Of a stretch of 64,000 bases of DNA, positions 50,412 to 59,388 are shown one piece after another. Source of the stretch: Fibrella forsythiae. GTDB taxonomy: Bacteria; Bacteroidota; Bacteroidia; Cytophagales; Spirosomataceae. Position 1 is the first letter of the stretch. Each line of letters opens with the position of its first letter. A program made the position numbers and the translations under genes. The notes beneath the pieces were generated by a model, which did not search any database, was not told where the DNA came from, and saw only the letters and a list, made by a program, of their open reading frames with translations. The stretch is taken from contig NZ_JAFMYW010000013.1 in the NCBI RefSeq assembly GCF_017353175.1, positions 89,998 to 153,997 on the forward strand. The letters are read 5' to 3'.

Positions 50412-51377
50412 TCACGCCACTTCCAGTATAATCTTGCCAATGTGTTTGCTACTCTCCAGCATGGCCTGCGCCTGGGCAGCTTCGGCAAGGGGAAACGACT
50501 GATAAACAACCGGTTTCAATCGACCGTCGGTTAATAAAGGCCAAACGTGGTGGTGTACGGCGGCGGTTAGGGCGGCTTTAAACTCGGCGTCGCGGGGTTT
50601 TAACATGCTGCCACTGATGGTGAGCCGCTTCTGCATCATCGTAGGAATATGGATCTGGCTCTCGGCCCCCTGCATCGAATTAATGAACATCAGCCGACCA
50701 TCAGTGGCCAGCAGACGCAGATTTTTAGCCGTGTAGTCGCCGCCTACCATGTCCAGCACCACGTTGATGCTGATACCCTGAAGTGCCTGTTCGAAGTCTT
50801 CCTTTTTGTAGTTGATACAGCGGATGGCACCCAGTTCTTCGCAGGCGTTGCATTTCTCGTCGCTGCCAGCCGTAGCATACACCGTTGAACCCAGCGCTTT
50901 GGCAATCTGAATGGCCGTGACGCCGATGCCGCTACTACCGCCGTGAATCAGCAGCGATTCGCCCGGAGCCAGACGGCCCCATTGAAACACCGTTGACCAG
51001 ACCGTCAGCACCGTTTCGGGGAGCGAGGCCGCTTCCACGAACGATAAGTTGGCGGGAATGGGCAGGCAATGTCGTTGATCAACAACCACATACTCGGCAT
51101 AACCGCCGCCACTGATCAGCGCGCAAACGCTCTGTCCCACGCGCCAGCGATCCGTTTTCGGACCGCACTTTTCGATCACTCCGGCCACTTCAAGTCCCGG
51201 AACCTGCCCGCCCGGGTCAGCACCATAGCCGCCCTGCCGCTGGTGAATATCGCTCCGGTTCACGCCCGCCGCCCGTACACGAATCAGAACCTGCCCATCG
51301 GCGGGTTGGGGCTGCGGGCGATCCTCCAGCTGAAGAACAGACCCGTCGCCGGGGCGAGTGATGTTAATTGCTTTCAT
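50412..51377 (-). CDS. NAD(P)H quinone oxidoreductase (zinc-free MDR, PIG3-like)
   Basis: This 321-residue medium-chain dehydrogenase opens M-K-A-I-N-I-T-R-P-G-D and has G-V-N-R-S-D-I-H-Q-R-Q-G. The Rossmann motif G-G-S-S-G-I-G-V-T-A-I-Q-I-A-K is near 145. No zinc-binding Cys cluster is present, as in quinone oxidoreductases. It reduces quinones or enones with NADPH and is probably a detoxification enzyme. Confidence 0.92.
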   Translation of the reverse strand: MKAINITRPGDGSVLQLEDRPQPQPADGQVLIRVRAAGVNRSDIHQRQGGYGADPGGQVPGLEVAGVIEKCGPKTDRWRVGQSVCALISGGGYAEYVVVDQRHCLPIPANLSFVEAASLPETVLTVWSTVFQWGRLAPGESLLIHGGSSGIGVTAIQIAKALGSTVYATAGSDEKCNACEELGAIRCINYKKEDFEQALQGISINVVLDMVGGDYTAKNLRLLATDGRLMFINSMQGAESQIHIPTMMQKRLTISGSMLKPRDAEFKAALTAAVHHHVWPLLTDGRLKPVVYQSFPLAEAAQAQAMLESSKHIGKIILEVA

Positions 51378-51459
51378 ACGAACGTGAGTTAGTTAAAAAG
51401 AATAACCACCCAACCGCCGAAATGGTAGTTACCAACACAAACTAATCTCTGTAAACGAC

Positions 51460-51963
51460 ATGGCCAATACGAACCACCCCGGCGCTGACACCAACGCGGC
51501 CCTACGAAGGCAACTGGTTGATCTGCTCCAGAAAAGTGAGGCTCATCAATCCTTCGAAGCGGCCGTTAAGGAGTTACCCGCTGCCTTGCGCGGCGTAAAA
51601 CCCGACAAATTACCTTATAGTATCTGGCAACTCGTCGACCATATCCGCATTGCGCAGTGGGATATTCTCGAGTTCAGCCGAGACCCGACTCATCAATCGC
51701 CGCCCTGGCCCGAAGGCTACTGGAATACGGCTGTTCAACCACCCGACGATGCTGCCTGGCAGCAGGTGCTGGATCAGATTAAAGCCGACCGGGATGCGTT
51801 TGTTGCGTTGCTGAACGAGCCTGAACAGAATCTGTTTAAGCCGCTGGCGCATGGGCAGGGCCAAACCCTGTTGCGCGAAGCCTTGCTGATTGCCGACCAC
51901 ACGGCTTACCACGTGGGCGAGATTATCCTTATCAGACGGCTGCTCAATGCCTGGCAGGGCTAA
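51460..51963 (+). CDS. DinB-family protein
   Basis: This 167-residue protein is a DinB/YfiT-type four-helix bundle. The three metal-binding His positions are visible: W-Q-L-V-D-H-I-R, and D-H-T-A-Y-H-V-G-E (two). DinB proteins are metal-dependent enzymes or regulators of mostly unknown substrate, some being thiol-S-transferases. Divergent from the quinone oxidoreductase gene, it ends at a hairpin whose left arm starts in the stop codon. Confidence 0.9.
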   Translation: MANTNHPGADTNAALRRQLVDLLQKSEAHQSFEAAVKELPAALRGVKPDKLPYSIWQLVDHIRIAQWDILEFSRDPTHQSPPWPEGYWNTAVQPPDDAAWQQVLDQIKADRDAFVALLNEPEQNLFKPLAHGQGQTLLREALLIADHTAYHVGEIILIRRLLNAWQG

Positions 51964-52015
51964 CGTACCCAGACACGTCCGACTGGCCCAACGATTGGGC
52001 GTGCCTGGGTACGTT
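51962..52015. terminator. Stop-proximal hairpin built from paired AACGTACC words
   Basis: AACGTACCCAGACACG (51962-51977) pairs with 52000-52015 with one mismatch; an inner CCCAA/TTGGG stem extends it. The left arm overlaps the TAA of dinB. The abundant GGTACGTT word thus provides the outer stem. No long T run follows. Confidence 0.7.
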
Positions 52016-52052
52016 GCGTCGTTTTATTCTGAGCCATTGTGAGTTAGCCTTC

Positions 52053-52082
52053 TTTGATTGCTCGACTAGTGCGCTATTTTTG
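52053..52082 (+). promoter_or_regulatory. Strong Bacteroidota promoter abutting the bestrophin start
   Basis: TTTG (52053-52056), an 18-bp spacer, and TATTTTTG (52075-52082), a perfect match to the consensus. Transcription should start near 52087-52089, which is the ATG, so the mRNA could be leaderless. Confidence 0.65.
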
Positions 52083-52086
52083 GGTT

Positions 52087-53100
52087 ATGTACACGCGCAA
52101 ACGCATCGCCTTCCGGCACCTCTGGCCCTTTGTCTGGCGGTCGCTTACTTTTTTCATCCTTTACTCGTCGGCTATCGTCGGCCTGTATGTGGCCACAAAC
52201 TGGCCCTTGCTGACAGTGCCCTTTATCCCGATCGCCACGATTGGCACGGCGGTTGCTTTTTATGTGGGGTTCAAGAACAATTCGGCGTATGACCGGCTCT
52301 GGGAAGGGCGGCGGGTGTGGGGCAGCCTTACCAACGCCAGCCGTTCCTGGGCCATCATGGTGATCGACTACGTTACGAATCTGCACGCCGCCAGCCCACT
52401 GGCAGCCAGCGAACTGGGCGAACATCATCGGCTGTTGATCTACCGGCATCTGGCTTTTCTGAATGCGCTACGCCTGCAACTGCGCAGCAGGCAGGTATGG
52501 CAGGAGCACCACGGCACCGAGCTACAGATCATTGATCAGATCGACGCCTTTCATCAGGAGAAGATGGATGACGAGCTTGGACTTTTCCTGCCCAAAGAAG
52601 AAGTGACCCGTTTGCTGAAAACCGCCAACATTGCCACACAACTGATTCGTGAGCAGTCGGCCCACCTGCGCGAGTTACGGGCTCAAGGCCTGCTATCCGA
52701 CATTTATCACAACGAACTGGAACGTCTGCTGGTTGAGTTGTACAACCAGCAGGGGGCGGCCGAACGGCTGAAATCGTTTCCGTTTCCCCGCCAGTATGCG
52801 TTCTTCAGCTACATATTTGTGTGGCTGTTCATTCTGCTGCTACCCTTCGGTTTGATCACCGAAATGGCCAAAGTTGGCGGCTGGCACATCTGGCTGACGA
52901 TCCCGTTCTACACGCTGATTGCCTGGGTGTTCAATACGATGGAGGTAGTGGGCGACACCAGCGAAAACCCGTTCGAGAACAGCATCAACGACGTACCTAT
53001 GTCGGCCATCTGCCGAAACATCGAGATCGATCTGCGCGACATGCTTGGCGAAACCAACCTGCCGCCAAGGCTACAGGCCGTCGATAATATTCTCATGTGA
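52087..53100 (+). CDS. Bestrophin-family ion channel
   Basis: This 337-residue membrane protein has the bestrophin-like N-terminus M-Y-T-R-K-R-I-A-F-R-H-L-W-P-F-V-W. Four membrane segments are seen (two near 18-70, two near 230-285), with F-N-T-M-E-V-V-G-D-T-S-E-N-P-F-E-N in the C-terminal cytoplasmic part, a typical motif of the family. It is likely a chloride or cation channel in the inner membrane. The start is fixed at ATG 52087; a frame extending 33 bases upstream would overlap the promoter. Confidence 0.88.
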   Translation: MYTRKRIAFRHLWPFVWRSLTFFILYSSAIVGLYVATNWPLLTVPFIPIATIGTAVAFYVGFKNNSAYDRLWEGRRVWGSLTNASRSWAIMVIDYVTNLHAASPLAASELGEHHRLLIYRHLAFLNALRLQLRSRQVWQEHHGTELQIIDQIDAFHQEKMDDELGLFLPKEEVTRLLKTANIATQLIREQSAHLRELRAQGLLSDIYHNELERLLVELYNQQGAAERLKSFPFPRQYAFFSYIFVWLFILLLPFGLITEMAKVGGWHIWLTIPFYTLIAWVFNTMEVVGDTSENPFENSINDVPMSAICRNIEIDLRDMLGETNLPPRLQAVDNILM

Positions 53101-53168
53101 TACCAACGCCTGCGAGTTATTGCGGGTCTTGCCCATAAGGGAAAAGTGGCTCCCGTCACTCACGTTAC

Positions 53169-53835
53169 ATGGCATCACGTTCATTACTCGTCTTTGGGGA
53201 CTGCCTGCTGGCCCAGTTGGCCAATGGCCAATCGGTATCATCACACCCGTTTATGCTCGGCCCATCGGTTGGCTTTGATTGGGTTTCGTATGTCAACGGC
53301 ACTGGGTACGTTCGCGCCCCCACGTATAGCTCACCCACCGGTCTGCACGTCGGCATCGATGCGTCGTATCAGGTCAACCGGCTGTTGGTGGGGGCTAAAA
53401 TGCTGTATACGAATCGGCTCTCCAGGGTTGATTCGCCTCCAGACCCGCCTAATCCGGAAGATTATATCAGTATGTCTGAGACAGACCTGCACGTACTGAC
53501 GGTGCCCTCAGCATTGGTTACCGACTAACGCCCGAAGGTAGGTTTCGCTGGTACGTGGGTGCTAACATAGCGGCCGAATACCTGCTGAACACCAGCAAGA
53601 GCCGTTTTTTCAGTGTAATTATAGCCTTGGAGACCTACAACTCGATAAGCGCAATTATGGCAAGTCTGTCAACATCGGCTATGGTGTCCAAACCACATTG
53701 CGGTATACGTTAACGCCCCTTCTCAGCCTGCAACTCGAGCCGGCTATTCGGTATTATCCCGGCCGCGGCTTTCCGACCAGACTTTATACCAGCTATCAGT
53801 TTCAAAGTGCGTTTTCAGTTTTACTTAAGGTCTGA
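53169..53835 (+). pseudogene. Outer-membrane beta-barrel protein, degraded copy
   Basis: Its start and middle (F-M-L-G-P-S-V-G-F-D-W-V, G-I-D-A-S-Y-Q-V-N-R-L-L-V-G-A-K-M-L-Y) match the intact paralogue downstream. One frameshift lies near 53510, where losing one C in a C run breaks L-S-I-G-Y-R-L-T-P-E. A second lies between 53600 and 53665, after which N-I-G-Y-G-V-Q-T-T-L-R-Y resumes, ending F-S-V-L-L-K-V at 53835. It is a decayed tandem duplicate. Confidence 0.85.
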
Positions 53836-53878
53836 TAAGTCCATTTAGCTATTCTGTTTCAGTCAATTTGTAACGTTC

Positions 53879-54556
53879 ATGAAAAACAGTTTCCTACCCC
53901 TCCTGGCTATTGCCTGTCTGACGATTCAGTTCGCCTGTGCCCAGTCAACGCCAACGCGCACATTCATGATTGGCCCAACGATTGGTTTTAACAAAACAAA
54001 CTACGTTGATGAAGAATTTTACATGAATTACACACTGATTACCGTACCGCCTGGCGTATATGGCGGCGTCGACGCCTCCTACCAACTAAACCACTGGTTA
54101 ATTGGCGCTAAACTACTCTACGAAAAACGGACAAATCAGGTGTCAACTCCAATCCCCGAATACATCATTGATCCGCTTTACCCCAACCCGGCCAGGGTTT
54201 TCAGGGCTGATTATGACTATAACGTGATCACCATGCCGCTTTCTGTTGGGTACAGTCTTACTGCACCAACCACCCGCTTGCAGTGGTATGTAGGCGGCAA
54301 CGTCGCGTTTGAGTACGTAGCAGCAACGGGCCGCCAAACCGTTTTTTCTTCGACTGGCATCAGTACCAGCGACAACGCAACGGCCACACCCAGAGTCAAC
54401 CTCGGGTATGGCCTGCAAACAACGCTTCGGTACACCGTCACTCCGCAAGTTGTGCTGCAACTCGAACCGACAGCCCGGTATAATCCGGCAGGCAATCATC
54501 AGATCCGCGATTCATATCAATTTCGGGGTGCCTTTTCAGTGCTGGTAAAGCTGTAA
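53879..54556 (+). CDS. Outer-membrane beta-barrel protein
   Basis: This 225-residue exported protein has a signal peptide (1-21, ends F-A-C-A-Q) and a beta-barrel of alternating strands: F-M-I-G-P-T-I-G-F-N, G-V-D-A-S-Y-Q-L-N-H-W-L-I-G-A-K-L-L-Y, L-Q-W-Y-V-G-G-N-V-A-F-E-Y-V, R-V-N-L-G-Y-G-L-Q-T-T-L-R-Y, and a final F-S-V-L-V-K-L, the type of C-terminal strand ending used by outer-membrane proteins. The previous gene is a broken copy. Function unknown. Confidence 0.85.
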   Translation: MKNSFLPLLAIACLTIQFACAQSTPTRTFMIGPTIGFNKTNYVDEEFYMNYTLITVPPGVYGGVDASYQLNHWLIGAKLLYEKRTNQVSTPIPEYIIDPLYPNPARVFRADYDYNVITMPLSVGYSLTAPTTRLQWYVGGNVAFEYVAATGRQTVFSSTGISTSDNATATPRVNLGYGLQTTLRYTVTPQVVLQLEPTARYNPAGNHQIRDSYQFRGAFSVLVKL

Positions 54557-54620
54557 ATTGCGTACAACTTCGTTGGGCTGGTTGCCACAGCGCAGACTAT
54601 GTACAAGACAGAAAAACCTC

Positions 54621-55277
54621 GTGAAGCATTGGCATGTAGTACTCCTTTTACCAATAACGGGTTTGGCTATCGACCTCGGCTACGCTACTGCCAACCGGCA
54701 ACCGAACACAGCTGCCTGTATGCGTGGAATCCGATTCATTATTCAGCCACCCGCCCCAACACCGCTCGTTATCCATGATACCATTCCCGGCAACGAGGAA
54801 ATCAGCGAAACTGGTGTTCTGAAACAGGTCGATGATGCCGGTTACCCGATGGTCACCCTGACCATTGAATGGCCGAAGCAGAAACGTACGGAACAGTTCA
54901 TCCTCAATCTGGAAGACATCCGTACCGTGCCGTTGGCTACACTGTCGGGGCTGGTTGGCCAGTCTGTTTCGTTCCGTTACACTACCGAGCAAACCAATGC
55001 GCTGCTCGATATTGAAGTTGGCGGGCGGTTCCTGCTGGATGCCGATGCGGGCGTGATCACCAATGAGACCAGCAAGGTAACGGGTGTACTGGGTGCCGAT
55101 GAAATCACCACCGGCGATGTACCCGGCCTGCTGATGATTACGGCCACAGACGGTGAGATCACCGAGTTTCCGTTTTTCATTACCAGCGAGTTGCTGGAGG
55201 TGAACGGTTCAGTAGTAACGGCCTTTTACGAGGAACGGACCACCAACACCATTACAGCCATCACGATCACAAAATAG
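54621..55277 (+). CDS. Secreted hypothetical protein
   Basis: A 218-residue product, if started at the GTG at 54621, where a hydrophobic signal (V-V-L-L-L-P-I-T-G-L-A-I-D-L-G) follows directly. A TTG start at 54558 is possible but puts 21 hydrophilic residues first. The body is acidic and beta-rich with repeated Thr/Val patterns; no family is recognised. It lies 64 bp after the barrel gene on the same strand. Confidence 0.6.
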   Translation: MKHWHVVLLLPITGLAIDLGYATANRQPNTAACMRGIRFIIQPPAPTPLVIHDTIPGNEEISETGVLKQVDDAGYPMVTLTIEWPKQKRTEQFILNLEDIRTVPLATLSGLVGQSVSFRYTTEQTNALLDIEVGGRFLLDADAGVITNETSKVTGVLGADEITTGDVPGLLMITATDGEITEFPFFITSELLEVNGSVVTAFYEERTTNTITAITITK

Positions 55278-55306
55278 GTAGTCGGCGGGCCGTAGGTAAG
55301 TTTGTG

Positions 55307-55338
55307 TTGATAAAACGAACGTTCTGAACCTAGCTTTG
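55307..55338 (+). promoter_or_regulatory. Bacteroidota promoter for the T9SS-cargo gene
   Basis: TTG (55307-55309), a 21-bp spacer, and TAGCTTTG (55331-55338), an exact match to TAnnTTTG. The predicted start of transcription is near 55344, about 15 bp before the GTG start codon. Confidence 0.6.
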
Positions 55339-55358
55339 TCGAAACAAACCCACTAGCT

Positions 55359-57035
55359 GTGCGCTACCAACAACGTACCTGGCATGGAGGTACCCGGTAT
55401 GCAGGTACCTGGCTTAGTTGCCTGCTTACCCTGCTGTTACTCACCGGCAGCCTGCCTGGTATGGACGTACCCGGGCAAGCTCAGGTACGTTGTGCCGAAC
55501 CGCTTGCGTTTACGCCCGTTACGCAGCCCAACCGGGTTGAGTGGAGCAAGTTTCCGGCCTTTACCCTGCCCGATGCCTTTACGATCATCTACGGCGGCGC
55601 CCGGCTGAGCGGCGACGCGAATGGCCCGTCTGCTCACGGCTTCAATCGCCTTGTTCAGCCGGTAGCGGGCGAAGGTACCGCCCGACAACAACGGGCGTTG
55701 GAATACGCCGGTTTTGCCTATGGCCTGAATCAACCGTGGGAAACGCTCGAAAGCCCGTGGGGAAATGACCTGGCCCTCTACCGCACCAAATGGGATGGCT
55801 GGCTCCGCGAACAATCGGGCGGGCAAACCAACGCGGCGGGTCAATTCATTCTTCCGGCCGACGTGCTCATGATCGACGTTGAACGGCAGATCGATACCGA
55901 CGCGGGTATTCTCCGGCTGAAGACAAACGCCGCCACGCCCGCCCAGTACCGCGCCCTGACCGACGCCGATTTCGTACGTACCTACAAAAAAGACCTCGTT
56001 GCCCTCTACGCCTACGGGTTGCAATACCTTCGCCAGCGTGCCGACCTTTCACAAACGCGCATTAGCACCTACAGCGACGTACCTATCCGCAACACGTACC
56101 TGAACGTAGTGGCCAACACCTGGCCCGACTGGACCACCAACGCCAGCCGCCTGAGCTACCTCACCAAAGACAGCACCGGCACGAAGCTCGGCGGAGCTTT
56201 TTACGATCAGCTCAATTTCCTGGCTCCGTCAGTCTATTATTACTACAACTACGACCCGGTTCGACCCAGTCCCCTGGCGGGCGATTACCTCGCTTATACG
56301 CTGTTTCAGATCGAAGCAAACCGGGCCTGGAGTAGTAAACCGGTGATTCCGTTCGTCTGGATGCGGTTTCACGACTGCTGCGGTAACTACCCTACGTTCA
56401 TTCAGCCGCAAATGGCCGAGGCCACGGCGATATTCCCCTTCTTCGCCGGCGCAAAAGGGCTGTGGTTTTGGGATCAGCTGAACCTCTCGACCACCCGGCA
56501 GGATGTGCACGCTGCCTACGAATACTTTATTCATGGCCTATACCGGCTCTCGCAGTTCAATAGTCAGTTTCAGGGGGCCTATGAGCTGGTGGCCGAAACC
56601 AACGCCCGCGACCTGATGAACAGCCAGCAACCCATTTGGCGGGGCGTTCTCAATACTAACAAGCTGCTGGTTGCCGCCCAGAACCCCTACGCCACCGACG
56701 GGCAGCAGACGGTGGTACCCATCCGCTACAAGAGCTGGCAGGGAAGCATCACCCTCACCGGCCGGGAGGTAGCCCTTTGCCAGTACGACCTAACCATACT
56801 GGCCACCGAGGCTCCCGTCCTGCCCGACATTCGCCTGTACCCCAACCCAGCCCGCCAGCAGGTAACGGTAACCACCAGCCAGCCGGGCGGCGTGACGTTG
56901 GTTAACGCGCAGGGGCAGATTATCCGCCAATTCATGAACATTTCGGCCCCGCTCGTCATTGATACCAGTACCCTCCCCGCCGGTCTGTATCTGGTCCGAA
57001 CGGGTGGCGTAAGCAAGCAATTAATCATTAACTAG
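55359..57035 (+). CDS. Secreted protein with type IX secretion C-terminal domain
   Basis: This 558-residue protein starts with GTG at 55359. A signal-like hydrophobic stretch (about 17-33) is preceded by a basic N-terminus. The central region (about 50-465) has no recognised family; it has W-D-G-W, D-V-E-R-Q-I and many Tyr/Trp, like a carbohydrate-active or surface protein. The C-terminus is a type A T9SS domain: I-R-L-Y-P-N-P-A-R-Q-Q-V-T-V near 488, and L-P-A-G-L-Y-L-V-R-T-G-G-V-S-K-Q-L-I-I-N at the end. It would be exported through the Por machinery to the surface. The first 130 bp of coding sequence are unusually dense in GGTAC-type words. Confidence 0.8.
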   Translation: MRYQQRTWHGGTRYAGTWLSCLLTLLLLTGSLPGMDVPGQAQVRCAEPLAFTPVTQPNRVEWSKFPAFTLPDAFTIIYGGARLSGDANGPSAHGFNRLVQPVAGEGTARQQRALEYAGFAYGLNQPWETLESPWGNDLALYRTKWDGWLREQSGGQTNAAGQFILPADVLMIDVERQIDTDAGILRLKTNAATPAQYRALTDADFVRTYKKDLVALYAYGLQYLRQRADLSQTRISTYSDVPIRNTYLNVVANTWPDWTTNASRLSYLTKDSTGTKLGGAFYDQLNFLAPSVYYYYNYDPVRPSPLAGDYLAYTLFQIEANRAWSSKPVIPFVWMRFHDCCGNYPTFIQPQMAEATAIFPFFAGAKGLWFWDQLNLSTTRQDVHAAYEYFIHGLYRLSQFNSQFQGAYELVAETNARDLMNSQQPIWRGVLNTNKLLVAAQNPYATDGQQTVVPIRYKSWQGSITLTGREVALCQYDLTILATEAPVLPDIRLYPNPARQQVTVTTSQPGGVTLVNAQGQIIRQFMNISAPLVIDTSTLPAGLYLVRTGGVSKQLIIN

Positions 57036-57132
57036 TTTACTGTTTACCGTTTACTGTCTTCTGTTGCGCTGCTACATCACCACTTGTGAAGAAGCAACGC
57101 AACAGAAGACAGTAAACGGCAAACAGTAAACT
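57034..57132. repeat. Stop-proximal inverted repeat, GTTTAC/GTTGCGCTGC family
   Basis: Arms 57034-57068 and 57098-57132 pair over 35 bp with one mismatch. The stem begins inside the stop codon of the T9SS-cargo gene and ends 8 bp before the next ATG. It resembles 4008-4079. Confidence 0.85.
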
Positions 57133-57140
57133 GAATTTCC

Positions 57141-59219
57141 ATGAACCGCCTTAGCACCGAATCATCGCCATACCTTCTTCAGCACGCCCATAACCCAGTG
57201 GATTGGTATCCGTGGGGGGACGAAGCCCTGCAACGCGCCCGCAACGAAGACAAACCTATCCTGGTCAGTATTGGCTATTCGGCCTGCCACTGGTGCCACG
57301 TAATGGAGCGTGAATCATTTGAAAATGAGCAGATTGCAAAGTTGATGAACCAGAACTTTGTCTGTATCAAAGTAGACCGGGAAGAACGGCCCGATGTGGA
57401 TGCGATCTACATGGAAGCCGTTCAGGCGATGGGCGTACAGGGCGGGTGGCCACTCAACGTATTTCTAATGCCCGACGCCAAACCGTTCTACGGACTCACC
57501 TACGCGCCACCCCAAAACTGGCATAACCTGATGAGTGGGGTGCGGGAAGCGTTCGATACCAACCGCGACAAACTGGCCGAATCGGCGGAGGGGTTTGCCG
57601 CCCACCTGAACGCGTCGGAAACGGATCGGTTCAGACTTAGCAACGCCGAACCGATCTATGCGCTGGAAACCGTGGAGGCCATGTACCTCAAGCTGGCGTC
57701 GCGCTTCGATCTGGAAGACGGCGGTACTGGCCGTGCTCCCAAATTTCCGATGCCGACGCTCTACGGGTTTCTGCTCCGTTACGCCGACCTCACCGGCGAC
57801 GCGTCGGCGTTTAATCAACTGGTGCTGACACTGAACCGTATGGCGCTGGGGGGGATTTACGATCAGCTCGGCGGTGGTTTCGCGCGCTATTCGACCGATC
57901 GGCACTGGTTTGCGCCGCACTTCGAGAAGATGCTATACGACAACGCGCAGCTACTGACCCTGTATTCAGATGCCTTTACGCTGACCGGCAACAAGCTGTA
58001 CAAAGACACCGTCTACGGCACCATTCGCTTCATGGAGCGTGAACTGCTCGGTCCCGAAGGCGGCTTTTTCTCGGCGCTCGATGCCGATAGTGAAGGCATA
58101 GAAGGCAAATTCTACACCTGGCAGGCCGACGAACTACAGCAGATTCTGGGCGACGATTACGACTGGTTCGCCAGACTCTACACCATCACGCCGGAGGGTG
58201 CCTGGGATATAGGCCATGGTCATGGGCGAACAAACATTCTGCACCGCACCGAAACCAACCCCGCCTTCGCCGATCAGCAGGGCTGGACCGCCGCCGAACT
58301 AGAGCAGAAACTCACCGACACCCACCAGAAGCTGATGGCCGTTCGCGATCAGCGCATCCGCCCCGGCCTCGACGATAAGATCCTCTGTTCATGGAACGGG
58401 CTGGCCCTGAAAGGCCTTGTTACAGCCTATCGTGTGTTTGGCGACCCCGAGTTCCTGTCGACGGCGCTTCGACTGGCCTTTTTCATCAACCAGAAACTGA
58501 CCGATCAGCGCAACGGCGGGCGGCTCTGGCATACGTACAAAAAACGTGAAGGTGAACCCGGCCGTGCCCGGCAGATCGGCTTCCTCGACGATTACGCCGC
58601 CGTGATCGACGGCTATCTGGCCCTCTATCAGGCCACGTTCACAGAAAGCTGGCTGACCGAAGCCGATAAACTAACCCAATACGTACTGGCTCATTTCGAT
58701 GATCCAGGTACGTCGACGGACGATTCGGAAGCCACCCCGGAGCCCCTGTTCTTCTTCACGGATAAATCGGGCGAAGAACTGATTGCACGGAAGAAAGAGC
58801 TGTTCGACAACGTGATTCCGGCCTCGAACTCGATCATGGCGCATAACCTCTACACGCTCAGCCTCCTCCTCGACCGCCCCGACTACGGCCAGCGCGCCGA
58901 TGCTATGCTCGGCCTGATTCAGCCCCTGATGGCCAACGAAGTCAGTTACCTTACCAACTGGGCGTCGCTCTACGCCTTGCGGGTACGTCCCACCGCCGAA
59001 ATCGCCCTGATAGGACCCGAAGCGATGGCTTTCCGGCAACAGATCGACAGTCAGTTTTTCCCCAACAAAGTGGTGGCAGGTACGTTCAGCAGCAGTTCAT
59101 TGCCCTTGTTAGAGCAGCGCGGCACCATCAACGACCAGACCGCCATTTATGTCTGTTATAACCGCGCCTGCCAGCTACCCGTCACCAATGTAGAGGCTAT
59201 GTGGACGATCGTAAAGTAA
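57141..59219 (+). CDS. Thioredoxin-domain protein of the YyaL/SPATA20 (DUF255) family
   Basis: This 692-residue protein has the family N-terminus [22 protein letters not shown] and a thioredoxin-like active site C-H-W-C (C49-C52) in [11 protein letters not shown]. An (alpha/alpha)6-barrel C-terminal part is inferred from the family. It is probably a cytoplasmic redox or glycan-related protein; substrate unknown. Length is normal. Confidence 0.93.
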   Translation: MNRLSTESSPYLLQHAHNPVDWYPWGDEALQRARNEDKPILVSIGYSACHWCHVMERESFENEQIAKLMNQNFVCIKVDREERPDVDAIYMEAVQAMGVQGGWPLNVFLMPDAKPFYGLTYAPPQNWHNLMSGVREAFDTNRDKLAESAEGFAAHLNASETDRFRLSNAEPIYALETVEAMYLKLASRFDLEDGGTGRAPKFPMPTLYGFLLRYADLTGDASAFNQLVLTLNRMALGGIYDQLGGGFARYSTDRHWFAPHFEKMLYDNAQLLTLYSDAFTLTGNKLYKDTVYGTIRFMERELLGPEGGFFSALDADSEGIEGKFYTWQADELQQILGDDYDWFARLYTITPEGAWDIGHGHGRTNILHRTETNPAFADQQGWTAAELEQKLTDTHQKLMAVRDQRIRPGLDDKILCSWNGLALKGLVTAYRVFGDPEFLSTALRLAFFINQKLTDQRNGGRLWHTYKKREGEPGRARQIGFLDDYAAVIDGYLALYQATFTESWLTEADKLTQYVLAHFDDPGTSTDDSEATPEPLFFFTDKSGEELIARKKELFDNVIPASNSIMAHNLYTLSLLLDRPDYGQRADAMLGLIQPLMANEVSYLTNWASLYALRVRPTAEIALIGPEAMAFRQQIDSQFFPNKVVAGTFSSSSLPLLEQRGTINDQTAIYVCYNRACQLPVTNVEAMWTIVK

Positions 59220-59271
59220 GGTTCCAACCAACCCTATACGTCCTTCAGATATCTTACAGTTCTACAAAAGT

Positions 59272-59305
59272 AAAGCCGCCGGTCTTTCGATCGGCGGCTT
59301 TTTGT
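59272..59305 (+). terminator. Rho-independent terminator
   Basis: AAAGCCGCCG (59272-59281) pairs with CGGCGGCTTT (59292-59301), followed by TTTG. It ends the YyaL-type gene transcript and has an A run for the opposite strand. Confidence 0.85.
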
Positions 59306-59340
59306 TGCCGTTTCAGACAACAACGTGCAAGTCCGGTGGG

Positions 59341-59381
59341 ACGGGTTGCCTGGTTAATTGGAAATCAACCAGGCAACCCGT
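59341..59381. terminator. Hairpin at the end of the giant repeat-protein gene
   Basis: ACGGGTTGCCTGGTT (59341-59355) pairs perfectly with 59367-59381. It lies 7 bp after the stop of the minus-strand giant gene. The right side continues in the AACCAATC-type octanucleotide words. Confidence 0.7.
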
Positions 59382-59388
59382 CAACCAA

